Shown in pieces: positions 8,692-17,164 of a stretch of 64,000 nt of DNA. The DNA comes from Nocardia mikamii NBRC 108933. GTDB lineage: Bacteria > Actinomycetota > Actinomycetes > Mycobacteriales > Mycobacteriaceae. How positions within the stretch are numbered: the first letter of the stretch is position 1; every line of letters begins with the position of its first letter. Position numbers and translations under genes: made by a program. The stretch spans positions 182,407 through 246,406 of the forward strand of contig NZ_BDCM01000017.1 of assembly GCF_001613505.1 (NCBI RefSeq), given 5' to 3'. The notes under the pieces were generated by a model. That model did no database searches. It was not told the origin of the DNA and was given only the letters and a program-made list of their open reading frames with translations.

Positions 8692-9501
8692 TCACCGCGC
8701 CCGCGCCACCGCCCGTATCGCCCGCAGTCGCCCGTCGGCCAGCGCATCGGTGAGATGTGCTGCGCGCGTAGCGAAGTCGGGCACGAAGGCGTGCAGGCCG
8801 AGCGGGCTCGCCGGCAGCTCCCGCACCATGCGCATCACGGCCACGGCTTCGTCGGTGCGGTCGTCCCACCGCTCGACGGCGAATCCGGCCGCCTCGATCA
8901 CCGCGCGCAGGGCGACGGGGGTGATGAGGTGCCCGAAGCCGGGACTGTCGGCCCACGGGAGCGGATAGTCGGGTTCACCGGCGCCGGAGGTGGTGATGTC
9001 CCAGAGTGCGAGCCGTCCCCCACGCACCAGCACCCGGCGCATTTCGTGGTAGAGGCCCTCCTTGTCGGCGATGTTCATCTGGACGTGCTGACTGAATACG
9101 ACCTGGAAAGCGCCGTCCGGGAACGGCAGTGCGGTGACATCGGCGCACCGCACGGCGATTCGATCGTCCAGGCCGGCGAGCCGGTCGAGCCAGCGGGCGA
9201 TCTCGCAGTACTCCTCCACCATGTCGACGCCGGTGACCCGGCATCCGAATCGGTCCGCCAGGTATCGGGCGGTGCCGCCGATGCCGGTGCCGGCGTCGAG
9301 AACCGCTGTGGCAGAAGTTATTTCGACAAGGTCGGCCAGCTCGCCGGTGGCGACGCGGCCGCTGGTGTGAAAGTCCTCGAGCATCGCCAGATCATCGAGC
9401 CGCAGCCCGTCGAGATCCTTGCCGGCGGCGAGCAGTGCCCGTTCGATATCGGTCCGGGCCGCGCCGGTGGCGTACTGGGCGGGGATCTGAGTGCGAGTCA
9501 T
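8692..9501 (-). CDS. Class I SAM-dependent methyltransferase
   Basis: A 269-aa protein with SAM motif I VLDAGTGIGGTARYLA near residue 70, acidic post-I residue GVDMVEEY and the LPFPDGAFQVVFSQHVQMNI region. It resembles sarcosine/dimethylglycine or phosphoethanolamine N-methyltransferases in style, but no substrate can be assigned. It is divergent from the HxlR regulator across a 128-bp AT-rich intergenic region, so it is the natural target of that regulator. Confidence 0.82.
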   Translation of the reverse strand: MTRTQIPAQYATGAARTDIERALLAAGKDLDGLRLDDLAMLEDFHTSGRVATGELADLVEITSATAVLDAGTGIGGTARYLADRFGCRVTGVDMVEEYCEIARWLDRLAGLDDRIAVRCADVTALPFPDGAFQVVFSQHVQMNIADKEGLYHEMRRVLVRGGRLALWDITTSGAGEPDYPLPWADSPGFGHLITPVALRAVIEAAGFAVERWDDRTDEAVAVMRMVRELPASPLGLHAFVPDFATRAAHLTDALADGRLRAIRAVARAR

Positions 9502-9571
9502 GCGTCTACTCCGATACAGAGGAATTCCCGGCCACTGGGCGACCGACCTTGCCTTTCATGCTAGAACTGCA

Positions 9572-9611
9572 AAGTAGAGTTTTTCAACTAACAAATTCAG
9601 AAAAGCTACTT
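9572..9611. promoter_or_regulatory. Imperfect inverted repeat in the HxlR/methyltransferase intergenic region
   Basis: AAGTAGAGTTTTTC at 9572-9585 faces GAAAAGCTACTT at 9600-9611, giving a GTAG...CTAC dyad. The segment is unusually AT-rich for this genome. HxlR-type regulators bind such dyads, so this is the likely control site for both divergent genes. Confidence 0.5.
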
Positions 9612-9629
9612 AAACGATATAGTGGACGC

Positions 9630-10271
9630 ATGCGAAGCTACGGCCAGTACTGTTCGATCGCTCGCGCCCTGGATGTGGTGGGCGATCGCTGGACCCTGTT
9701 GATCGTGCGCGAACTGCTGATCCAGGGGCCGTGCCGATTCACCGACCTCAAGAACGGGCTGCCCGGCATCGCCGCGAATCTGCTGTCCACCCGCCTCCGC
9801 GACCTGGGGGACGCCGGGTTGATCGACCGCGAGGATGCGCCGCCGCCCGTCGCGACGGCGCTCTATCGGCTCACCGAGACCGGGCGGGAACTCGAACCCG
9901 CCCTGCGCGCACTCGGGCGCTGGGGTCTGAGGTACATGGATACGGTCGCCCCGACGGACACATTCCTCCCGCAGTGGCTGGCCTACGTACCCACCTGGTT
10001 CACCGCCGACGCCGACCCCGCGGCCGCACCGGTGGTGATTCAGCTCGTCGTCGACGACGTGCACGCTGTCGTCGATATCGGCGCGGGCCGCGTCCGGACC
10101 CGCGTCGGCGGCACCGAGGCGGCCGATCTGGTCCTCGACGGACCTGCCAATGCGGTTCTCGGCCTGCTCACCGGTGTGATCGATCTCGAGGTGGCGCAGC
10201 GGATCGGCCTCACCACACGTGGCGACCGTGAGGTGCTCACCCGTCTACGCCCCCTCGCGACACAGTCATAG
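9630..10271 (+). CDS. HxlR-family transcriptional regulator with C-terminal SCP2-like domain
   Basis: A 213-aa protein. The N-terminal HxlR winged helix (residues 1-100) starts with YCSIARALDVVGDRWTLLIVRELL and holds the recognition stretch GIAANLLSTRLRDLGDAGLI. The remaining part (about 120-210) resembles a sterol-carrier (SCP2)-like lobe, common in actinobacterial members of this family. The ATG at 9630 is the first Met that fits the HxlR N-terminus; upstream in-frame sequence is AT-rich regulatory DNA. Confidence 0.88.
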   Translation: MRSYGQYCSIARALDVVGDRWTLLIVRELLIQGPCRFTDLKNGLPGIAANLLSTRLRDLGDAGLIDREDAPPPVATALYRLTETGRELEPALRALGRWGLRYMDTVAPTDTFLPQWLAYVPTWFTADADPAAAPVVIQLVVDDVHAVVDIGAGRVRTRVGGTEAADLVLDGPANAVLGLLTGVIDLEVAQRIGLTTRGDREVLTRLRPLATQS

Positions 10272-10361
10272 CCGCCGCACAGGCGAGACCGCGGGCGCAC
10301 ACATCCACGCCGCACAGGATCGGTGCGTACCCGAACCGAATGTGCCGAAGGAGAATTCACG

Positions 10362-10583
10362 GTGAAGATGAAGTCGAAGCTCGCGAAGGCGACGGTGGCC
10401 GGGGGCGTGGCGCTCGCGACGGTCGGAATCGGTGCCGGTGTCGCCAGCGCCGACCCCGGCCACCAGCAGCAACCGGCTCCCGAACAGCATCAGCCGACGC
10501 AGCAGCATCAGAATCAGCAGCCGAACCCGCAGCCGGCCCAGCACGGCTTCTGGCTGTTCGGCCAGTGGATCCCGCTGCCCTGA
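10362..10583 (+). CDS. Small Gln/Pro-rich secreted protein
   Basis: A 73-aa protein from a GTG start with AAGGAG ribosome binding site 8 nt upstream. A clear signal peptide (Lys-rich start, hydrophobic ALATVGIGAGVASA, cleavage before DPGH) is followed by a mature peptide of only about 44 residues made largely of Gln, Pro and His, ending in an aromatic patch GFWLFGQWIPLP. The function is unknown. Similar tiny exported proteins are frequent in Nocardia and Mycobacterium. It is followed at once by a strong hairpin terminator. Confidence 0.75.
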   Translation: MKMKSKLAKATVAGGVALATVGIGAGVASADPGHQQQPAPEQHQPTQQHQNQQPNPQPAQHGFWLFGQWIPLP

Positions 10584-10593
10584 CCCGACGCTC

Positions 10594-10629
10594 GAACACC
10601 CGCGCCGCATCATCGCGGCGCGGGTGTTC
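10594..10629. terminator. Hairpin terminator with perfect 15-bp arms
   Basis: GAACACCCGCGCCGC and its exact reverse complement are separated by the 6-nt loop ATCATC. No U-run follows, as is usual in actinobacteria. It sits between two convergent genes and can serve both. Confidence 0.75.
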
Positions 10630-10648
10630 TGCTGTCTGCGAGCGAGTT

Positions 10649-11680
10649 TCAGAGATGATCGGCGTCGATCACGGCCTGCGCGAAGGCCGCGGGCGCTTCC
10701 TGCGGGACGTCGTGGCCGACCCCGGGCAGCGTGCGGTGCTCGTACTTGCCGGTGAACTTCGCGCGGTAGCTCTTGCCGTCGGCATTGGCGCCGTCGAAAT
10801 CGCTGCCGATGGTGACGGTCGGGACGGTGATCGCCGGCCCCTGGGCCAGCGCGGTCTCTTCCGCGGCGTACTGCGGTTCGCCGGGGACCAGACCCAGGCG
10901 CCAGCGGTAGTTGGAGATCACGACGTCGACATGGTCGGGATTGTCGAACGAGGCGGCGCTGCGGTCGTAGGTGGCGTCGTCGAAGTTCCACTTCGGCGAG
11001 GCGGTCTTCCAGATGTACTTGTCGAAGTCGTGGACGTTGCGGCGGTAGCCGAGCACGCCGCGGTCGGTGGCGAAGTAGTACTGGTACCACCAGCCGGCCT
11101 CCGCGGCCGGCGCGAGCGGCTGTTGATTTGCCGCGACATCGGTGATCAGATATCCACTCACGGCCACCAGCGCCTTCACCCGCTGCGGCCACAGCGCCGC
11201 GATCACGTCGGCAGTCCTTGCCCCCCAGTCGTATCCACCGAACACCGCCTTGTCGATGTGCAGGGCGTCCATGAGCGCGACGATGTCGTGCGCGACCGCC
11301 GCCTGCTCGCCGTTGCGCACGGTGGCCGGAGACAGGAATCGCGTCGGACCGTAGCCGCGCAGATACGGCACGATCACCCGGTAGCCCTGAGCGGCCAGCC
11401 GCGGGCCGACGTCGATGTAGCTCGCCGGGTCGTAGGGCCAGCCGTGGATCAGCACGACCGCCGGGCCGTTTTCCGGACCGTATTCGACGTAGGCGGTGTC
11501 GAGGACACCGGCGGTGATGTGCTTGATGGGACCGAGCGTGGTGTGTTCACCGGCGCCGACGCCCGCTGCGCTCGCCGGAGCGGCGGGAGCCTGCGCATCC
11601 GTTCCCGACGAGCACGCCGCCAGTGACGCGACTACCGCCGCCGCAGCGATGATCTGCGCGAATCGCTTCTTGGTGAACAT
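10649..11680 (-). CDS. Lipoprotein alpha/beta hydrolase, epoxide-hydrolase-like
   Basis: A 343-aa protein. The lipobox LAAC at residues about 20-23 predicts lipid attachment at the cell surface. The hydrolase core shows HGWPYDP (oxyanion loop), nucleophile elbow GGYDWGAR in which Asp takes the place of Ser, as in epoxide hydrolases and haloalkane dehalogenases, and the catalytic His in GVGHDVPQEAP. The ATG at 11680 was chosen because it directly starts the signal sequence. The surface location is unusual for an epoxide-hydrolase-type enzyme. Confidence 0.82.
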   Translation of the reverse strand: MFTKKRFAQIIAAAAVVASLAACSSGTDAQAPAAPASAAGVGAGEHTTLGPIKHITAGVLDTAYVEYGPENGPAVVLIHGWPYDPASYIDVGPRLAAQGYRVIVPYLRGYGPTRFLSPATVRNGEQAAVAHDIVALMDALHIDKAVFGGYDWGARTADVIAALWPQRVKALVAVSGYLITDVAANQQPLAPAAEAGWWYQYYFATDRGVLGYRRNVHDFDKYIWKTASPKWNFDDATYDRSAASFDNPDHVDVVISNYRWRLGLVPGEPQYAAEETALAQGPAITVPTVTIGSDFDGANADGKSYRAKFTGKYEHRTLPGVGHDVPQEAPAAFAQAVIDADHL

Positions 11681-11808
11681 CTGCTCATCTCCCGTGTCCT
11701 CGTCCGCCGCGCCCACTGCCACGGCTTCGATAGGACAAACGGTAGGTGGCACCGGTGTGCGGTCGCGCCCGTCGGATGACGGTATGTGCGTACGTCATCG
11801 CGCCCGGA

Positions 11809-14520
11809 CTACGTCACCGGATCCGCCGCCGTGCGCAGCGCGTCGGCCAGTTCGGCGCGGGAGGTGACGCCGAGTTTCGGGAAGATGCGGTGCAGGTGCG
11901 TGCTGACGGTGCGATGCGACAGATACAGTCGCTGCCCGATCTCCCGATTGGTGAGCCCTTCGGCGGCCAGCTGCGCGATACCCAGTTCGTGCGGGGTCAG
12001 GCTGTCGCGCGCGTCGGGGTCACGGCGCGGGCTGCTCTCCCCCGCACCCCGCAGTTCGCGGCGCGCCCGCTCACCCCACGGCCGCGCGCCCAGCGCGTCG
12101 AAGGTGTCGCGGGCCGCGCGCAGATGGGCACGCGACTCGACGATGCGCCGCTGCCGGCGCAGCCACTCCCCGAAGGCGAGCTGGACGCGGGCGCGTTCGA
12201 GCGGCCACCCGTCCGGATCGCCGTCGAGTGCGGCGGTGAACAGTTCCTCCGCGGACTCGGCCGGGGCGAGCAGGGCACGGGCGTAGCGCAGGCCGACGTG
12301 CAGAGCCGGCGACGGAGTACGCGGCGCCTGCTGCTCGAATTCGCGCACGATCTCCTCCGCCTCCTCGACGCGTCCGGCGCGCACCGCCGCTTCGACCAGA
12401 TCGCCGACGATGTAGGCGCGCAGGGCGAGCTGGTAGGCCGGGTCGGCGGGGTCGAGAATCCGGCGCAGGTCGGCGAGCGCGTCGTCGTAGCGGCCCTGTC
12501 CGAGCGCGACGAGAGCGCGGGCCCGTTGCACGGTCGCCAGCACCGGTCGCGCCCCGGCGGCCGCGCCGATCCGTTCGGCCTCCTCCGCCCGTTTCACGGC
12601 ATCATCGAAATCGCCTCGCAGCGCGGCGATTTCGGCCGCGACGGCGACGGCGAGACCGTACATGAAGTGCTGTCCGGTTTCGGGTCCGAGGCGCCCGGCC
12701 TCGGCCGCGGCCGTCGCACCGCCCGCCAGATCGCCGGTGCGCGCACAACTCCAGGCCCGCACCGCCAGCGCCCTGGTCAGCAGGCCGAGCCTGCCCTGTT
12801 CCCGCAGGCCGGTGATAGCCGTCGCGGAGAAGCGGCCGGCCAGCGCGAAGTCGCCGATCTGCAGTGCCGCGCTGCCGAGGTAGCGGTCGACCTCCGGGTC
12901 GGCGCCGGTTCGCCCGGCCAGTGCGCGCAGTTCGCCGGAGACCGTCGCGCCGCGCTCGAAAGGGGCCACGTAGGCGGTGATCGCGACGAGCCGCGGATCG
13001 CCGGCGGGCAGGCCCATGCCGTCGGCGACCGCCAGCAGTGCGCGGCGCGCGTCGGGACCGGGCTCGGACCAGAAGCAGCGCATGGCGGTCCCCCACAGAA
13101 TGCGCATCGACAAATCCCGATCACCTTCCGCCGCAACGGTTTCGGCCAGATTCGCGAGTTCGGTCGTGCGAGCCGGATCCTCGCCGACGCCGTCGTCGAA
13201 TCCGCTCACCAGCCATGTCGCCAAGGCGCGCCGGCGTGAGTCGAGATCCTGGCGTCCGGCTTCCCGCAGCAGCCGATCGACGGTTTCGCGCGCACCGGAT
13301 TCCACCGCCAGTTCGGCCGCGCGCAACAGTCGCCCCACCCGCACTGCCGGTGTTCCGGTCAGACGCGCGGCATGTTCCAGGGTCGTGATCGCCGCCGCGA
13401 CCCCACCCCGGCGCAACGCCCGCTCGGCCGCGGCCTCGAGTTCCGCGGCGGCGGTGTCGTCCGGTCCGACGACGGCGGCCGCGTGATGGCGCGCGGCGCG
13501 ATCCGGTTGATCGCGCAGGATCGAGGCCAGGGCACGGTGGGCGGCGCGGCGGGCGGCCGGTGGCGCCGCGGCGGGAATCGCGGAACGCATCAGCGGGTGA
13601 CGGAATCGCACTGCGCCGGAATCGATCTCGATCAGCCCGGCCGCGACGGCGGGGATCAGCTCCGCATCCTCGACCGGACCGTCGGTCAGCAGTGCGGCGG
13701 CCCCCAGCGTCTGCGCCACCGAGAGTTCGTCGAGCGCGGCGAGCAGGAGGGCGGTGCGGGTCGTCTCGGGCAACTGATCGGCGCGCAGACCGAATGCGCG
13801 TTCCAGACGCTCGGTGAGCGGCAGCGGCACGTCCGGCCGGTCGGCGACCGACGGTAATTCTTTCAGCGCCAAGGGATTTCCGGCCGCGGCCGCCAGCACG
13901 CGTTCCCGTCGGCGATCGTCGAGGCCGGGGGCGGCGGTGTCGAGCAGCTGCCGCGCCTCCTCCTCGGCCAGCCGTGACAGCGCCAGGGTCGCATATCCGG
14001 CCGGCGTCAGCGCCGTATCCGCGTCCCGGGTGGAGGCGACCAGCAGAATCGGCTCGGATTCCAGGCGGCGCGCGAGGAAGGCGAGCACCCCCGCGGTGGC
14101 GGCATCGAGCCAGTGCAGGTCCTCCACCACCAGCAGCAGCGGTTGTTCAGCCGCCCGATCGCTCAGCAGGGTCAGCAGCGCCGAACCGATCAGATATTCG
14201 TTCGGTGCGGCCGCGTCCGTGAATCCGAGCGCGGCGTTCAGCGCCGCGGCGTGCGTGGGCGGCAGCGCATCGAGACCGGACCGCAGCGGGAAGACGATCT
14301 GGTGCAATCCCGCATACGGCAGCTGCTGTTCGGCCTCGGTCGCGGTCACGGCCACGGTCCGGACGCCGGCCAGTGTGGCCATCGCCGTAACCGCCTGCAG
14401 CAGTGCGGTTTTACCGATCCCCGCTTCGCCCGCGACGACGACGGCGCCGCCGCGCTCCTCGATGCCGGCGATCGCTTCGTCCAGATATTTGAGTTCCGAT
14501 TCCCGGCCGACCAGCGACAT
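11809..14520 (-). CDS. LuxR-family regulator with N-terminal AAA ATPase (LAL type)
   Basis: A 903-aa regulator. Walker A is GEAGIGKT (about residues 28-35) and the Walker B region is LLLVVEDLHWLD (about 128-139). A long helical, TPR-like middle follows, and a C-terminal LuxR helix-turn-helix (about 840-895) reads LTPHELGIAQLAAEGLTNREIG...HRTVSTHLHRIFPKLGV. Such large ATP-binding LuxR (LAL) proteins activate nearby catabolic or secondary-metabolite genes. The neighbours on the same strand are DoxX upstream and the hydrolase lipoprotein downstream, either of which could be a target. Confidence 0.9.
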   Translation of the reverse strand: MSLVGRESELKYLDEAIAGIEERGGAVVVAGEAGIGKTALLQAVTAMATLAGVRTVAVTATEAEQQLPYAGLHQIVFPLRSGLDALPPTHAAALNAALGFTDAAAPNEYLIGSALLTLLSDRAAEQPLLLVVEDLHWLDAATAGVLAFLARRLESEPILLVASTRDADTALTPAGYATLALSRLAEEEARQLLDTAAPGLDDRRRERVLAAAAGNPLALKELPSVADRPDVPLPLTERLERAFGLRADQLPETTRTALLLAALDELSVAQTLGAAALLTDGPVEDAELIPAVAAGLIEIDSGAVRFRHPLMRSAIPAAAPPAARRAAHRALASILRDQPDRAARHHAAAVVGPDDTAAAELEAAAERALRRGGVAAAITTLEHAARLTGTPAVRVGRLLRAAELAVESGARETVDRLLREAGRQDLDSRRRALATWLVSGFDDGVGEDPARTTELANLAETVAAEGDRDLSMRILWGTAMRCFWSEPGPDARRALLAVADGMGLPAGDPRLVAITAYVAPFERGATVSGELRALAGRTGADPEVDRYLGSAALQIGDFALAGRFSATAITGLREQGRLGLLTRALAVRAWSCARTGDLAGGATAAAEAGRLGPETGQHFMYGLAVAVAAEIAALRGDFDDAVKRAEEAERIGAAAGARPVLATVQRARALVALGQGRYDDALADLRRILDPADPAYQLALRAYIVGDLVEAAVRAGRVEEAEEIVREFEQQAPRTPSPALHVGLRYARALLAPAESAEELFTAALDGDPDGWPLERARVQLAFGEWLRRQRRIVESRAHLRAARDTFDALGARPWGERARRELRGAGESSPRRDPDARDSLTPHELGIAQLAAEGLTNREIGQRLYLSHRTVSTHLHRIFPKLGVTSRAELADALRTAADPVT

Positions 14521-14672
14521 CCGTGAACACTCCTGTCCGGTCCCGGCGCCCGGCGACGCCGGTCACCGCGGGGCGATAGCAACACGCCGAGCGACCTCGG
14601 CGCGCTGTCGACACTATCGGTTCTCCGGATGGCCGAGCGGACTCCAGTGCGCGATCACCGGCCGGGAACGGA

Positions 14673-15107
14673 TCACAACGCCGCCACGACGGCAGCGGCG
14701 ATGAACACCACCTGAACGGCCGTGCGCAACGGCAGCGGCATGGTCTTGATGCCCAGATCGGCCCGGGCGGCCCGCACATTCGCCGGGAACATCACGATCA
14801 GCAGTACGACCAGACCGGCGGCGGCGACGGGCGCGACCGGCGGTATCAGGAGTCCGACCGCGCCCGCCGCCTCGAGGACACCGGTCAGCGTCACCAATCC
14901 GGCAGCCGACGGCAGCCCGGGCGGGACCATCGCGATCAGCGCGTCGCGCCGCGGCTGCTGGAAGTGCGCCGACGCGGTCAGCAGGAACATCGCGGCCAGC
15001 CCGACGCGCAGGGCGTGCGGCCACGAATCGAGCCAGCCGGCGAGGTCGATCGCACCGGCGAGCCGGGCCAGTGCGGTGACGACGACGAGTACGACGAGCG
15101 GGGCCAT
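14673..15107 (-). CDS. DoxX-family membrane protein
   Basis: A 144-aa protein with four membrane helices and the DoxX pattern (LRVGLAAMFLLTASAHF, then VTLTGVLEAAGAVGLLIPP). The role is unknown; relatives in mycobacteria join redox-stress membrane complexes. A perfect 17-bp dyad lies 23 bp upstream of its ATG. Confidence 0.82.
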   Translation of the reverse strand: MAPLVVLVVVTALARLAGAIDLAGWLDSWPHALRVGLAAMFLLTASAHFQQPRRDALIAMVPPGLPSAAGLVTLTGVLEAAGAVGLLIPPVAPVAAAGLVVLLIVMFPANVRAARADLGIKTMPLPLRTAVQVVFIAAAVVAAL

Positions 15108-15130
15108 GAGACACCCTTCGGATCGGTCCA

Positions 15131-15147
15131 TCTTGACACTGTCAAGA
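15131..15147. promoter_or_regulatory. 17-bp perfect dyad upstream of doxX-like gene
   Basis: TCTTGACA and TGTCAAGA flank a single central C. The spacing and symmetry fit a TetR- or MarR-type operator, although no such regulator is encoded next to it. Confidence 0.6.
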
Positions 15148-15263
15148 TTACGGTTGTCGCGGCGACCTGTCAACGCACGAGGACAATCCGACCTCGCCTT
15201 TTTCGCCGAGATCCGGTCCGGCTGTTATCGTCGGGCGGAGTCGGTAGATCAAGGAGACCAGAC

Positions 15264-15293
15264 ATGGTTGGTGAACTCGACATCTCCGGATAG
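15264..15293 (+). CDS. Possible 9-residue leader peptide upstream of the ABC-F gene
   Basis: The frame encodes MVGELDISG and then TAG. It is preceded by an excellent ribosome binding site (AAGGAGA at 15251-15257, 6 nt before ATG), better than that of the ABC-F gene itself. ABC-F antibiotic-resistance genes are often controlled by ribosome stalling on such short upstream frames. Translation is inferred, not shown. Confidence 0.5.
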   Translation: MVGELDISG

Positions 15294-15306
15294 ACCCGGA
15301 AGTCAC

Positions 15307-15393
15307 GGCCACCGGTAGGCGCATGCGGCGCCGCCGACGTGGCCATGTCGTCGTTCACCCGATCACCCTGTGGCGCGGTCGTCCCGTGCCACA
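15307..15393 (+). promoter_or_regulatory. Structured 5' leader of the ABC-F gene (possible attenuator)
   Basis: Two nested or sequential hairpins can form between the leader peptide and the ABC-F start. The first is GGCCAC (15307-15312) with GTGGCC (15339-15344), enclosing GGCGC/GCGCC. The second is TGTGGC (15369-15374) with GCCACA (15388-15393), extended by CGG/CCG. The shared GGCCAC/GTGGC-type segments could re-pair. No U-run is present, so a translational or Rho-type switch is as likely as an intrinsic terminator. Confidence 0.4.
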
Positions 15394-15414
15394 ACGACTT
15401 TCGAGGTCTCACTC

Positions 15415-17073
15415 ATGTCCGATGCCTTCATCGTCTGTTCGAATCTGTCGTTCACCTGGCCCGACGACACCGCGGTGTTCCGGGAGCTGTCCTTCAGCGT
15501 GCCGGGCGGGCGGACCGGCCTGGTCGCTCCCAACGGCGCCGGAAAGACCACCCTGCTGCGGCTGATCGCCGGCGAGCTGACCCCGTCGGCGGGCAGCATC
15601 ACCGTCGACGGCATTCTCGGATACCTGCCGCAGAATCTGCCCCTGACCGGAGAGCTGACCGTCGCCGAAGTCCTCGGCATCGCACCGGTGCTGGCCGCGC
15701 TGGCCGCCGTCGAATCCGGCGACACCGACGAGCGGCACTTCACCACCATCGGCACCGACTGGGACATCGAGGAACGCACCCGCGCACAACTCGACCGGCT
15801 CGGGCTGGGCGAGCTGCCGTTCGACCGGCGGCTGCACACCCTCAGCGGCGGCCAGATCGTCTCACTCGGACTGGCCGCTCAGCTGCTGCGGCGACCGGAC
15901 GTACTGCTGCTCGACGAACCGACCAACAATCTCGACCTCGAGGCCCGTCACCAGCTCTACGACGTGCTCACCGACTGGAACGGCTGCCTGCTGCTGGTCA
16001 GTCACGACCGCGCCCTACTCGACCGCGCCGATCGCATCGCCGAACTCCACGACGGCGAAATCCGTTACTACGGGGGCAGTTTCACCGACTACGAGCAGGC
16101 GGTGCAGGCCGAACAGGCGGTCGCGGAGAAGAACATCCGCACCGCCGAACAGGAGGTCAAGCGCGAGAAACGGGAATTGCAGCAGGCCCGCGAACGCGCC
16201 GCGCGCCGGGCGAGCAACGCGCAACGCAATCTCGGCAACGCCGGACTGCCGAAGATCTTCGCCGGCACCATGAAACGCAATGCCCAGCAGTCGGCGGGAC
16301 GCGCGAACGAAACTCACGGCGCCCGTCTCGACGCCGCGAAGAACCGCCTCGACGAAGCCGGGCGGGCGTTGCGCGAGGAACAACGCATCGTGCTGAACCT
16401 GCCCGAGACCGAGGTCCCCGCCGGGCGCACCCTGTTCGCCGCCGAGCACATCCGGTTCCGCTTCGGCGACCGCGAATTGTTCGCCGGCGAAGGCGCCGAT
16501 CTCGCCATCCGCGGACCCGAGCGCATCGCCTTGACCGGTCCCAACGGCGCGGGCAAATCCACGCTGCTGCGCATCGTGCACGGCGACCTCACACCCGACA
16601 GCGGGACCGTCACCCGCGCCGACGGTCGCATCGCCTACCTGTCCCAGCGGCTGGACCTGCTCGACCCCGACCGGACCGTGGCCGAGAATCTGGCCGCCGC
16701 CGCCCCGCACCTGCCCGCCGCGCAGCGGATGAACCTGTTGGCGCGCTTCCTGTTCCGCGGCTCCCGCGCCCATCTGCCGGTCGGTGTCCTCTCCGGCGGG
16801 GAACGACTGCGAGCCACCCTGGCCTGCGTGCTGTTCGCCGAACCGGCGCCGCAGCTGTTGCTGCTCGACGAACCCACCAACAACCTCGATCTGGTGAGCG
16901 TCGGGCAGCTGGTCGGCGCCCTGGAGTCCTATCAGGGCGCGATCGTGGTCGTCAGTCACGACGAACGGTTCCTCGCCGAGGTGCGGGTGAGCCGGCGGTT
17001 GCGACTCGCGGACGGCCGCCTGCTCGACGACAACGCCACCGCGACACCAGGACACGAACCGCCACACCGGTGA
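15415..17073 (+). CDS. ABC-F family ATPase (ribosome-protection type)
   Basis: A 552-aa soluble protein with two ABC ATPase domains and no membrane helices. Domain 1 has Walker A APNGAGKT (about residue 38), signature LSGGQ and LLLDEPTNNLD. Domain 2 has GPNGAGKS (about 375), LSGGE and LLLDEPTNNLD. A charged helical linker (about 215-340) joins them, as in ribosome-binding ABC-F proteins that dislodge antibiotics from the peptidyl-transferase centre. The antibiotic class cannot be read from sequence. ATG at 15415 has a modest GAGG site. Confidence 0.9.
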   Translation: MSDAFIVCSNLSFTWPDDTAVFRELSFSVPGGRTGLVAPNGAGKTTLLRLIAGELTPSAGSITVDGILGYLPQNLPLTGELTVAEVLGIAPVLAALAAVESGDTDERHFTTIGTDWDIEERTRAQLDRLGLGELPFDRRLHTLSGGQIVSLGLAAQLLRRPDVLLLDEPTNNLDLEARHQLYDVLTDWNGCLLLVSHDRALLDRADRIAELHDGEIRYYGGSFTDYEQAVQAEQAVAEKNIRTAEQEVKREKRELQQARERAARRASNAQRNLGNAGLPKIFAGTMKRNAQQSAGRANETHGARLDAAKNRLDEAGRALREEQRIVLNLPETEVPAGRTLFAAEHIRFRFGDRELFAGEGADLAIRGPERIALTGPNGAGKSTLLRIVHGDLTPDSGTVTRADGRIAYLSQRLDLLDPDRTVAENLAAAAPHLPAAQRMNLLARFLFRGSRAHLPVGVLSGGERLRATLACVLFAEPAPQLLLLDEPTNNLDLVSVGQLVGALESYQGAIVVVSHDERFLAEVRVSRRLRLADGRLLDDNATATPGHEPPHR

Positions 17074-17118
17074 TACTCGTGCGGCGCGGCGGCCGGTACG
17101 GCGTCCCCGGACACACGA

Positions 17119-17147
17119 ACGGCCCGTCCCTTCCGGTGACGGGCCGT
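17119..17147. terminator. Hairpin terminator between ABC-F and inhibitor genes
   Basis: ACGGCCCGTC (17119-17128) pairs perfectly with GACGGGCCGT (17138-17147) across a 9-nt loop. It lies between convergent genes and is probably bidirectional. Confidence 0.7.
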
Positions 17148-17164
17148 ATCGATACCGGGGGGTA

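Noticed and set aside
11746..13239. Long plus-strand open frame opposite the LuxR-type gene
   Set aside because: It is the antisense shadow of the LAL regulator; high GC gives long open frames on the other strand and the peptide lacks any domain.
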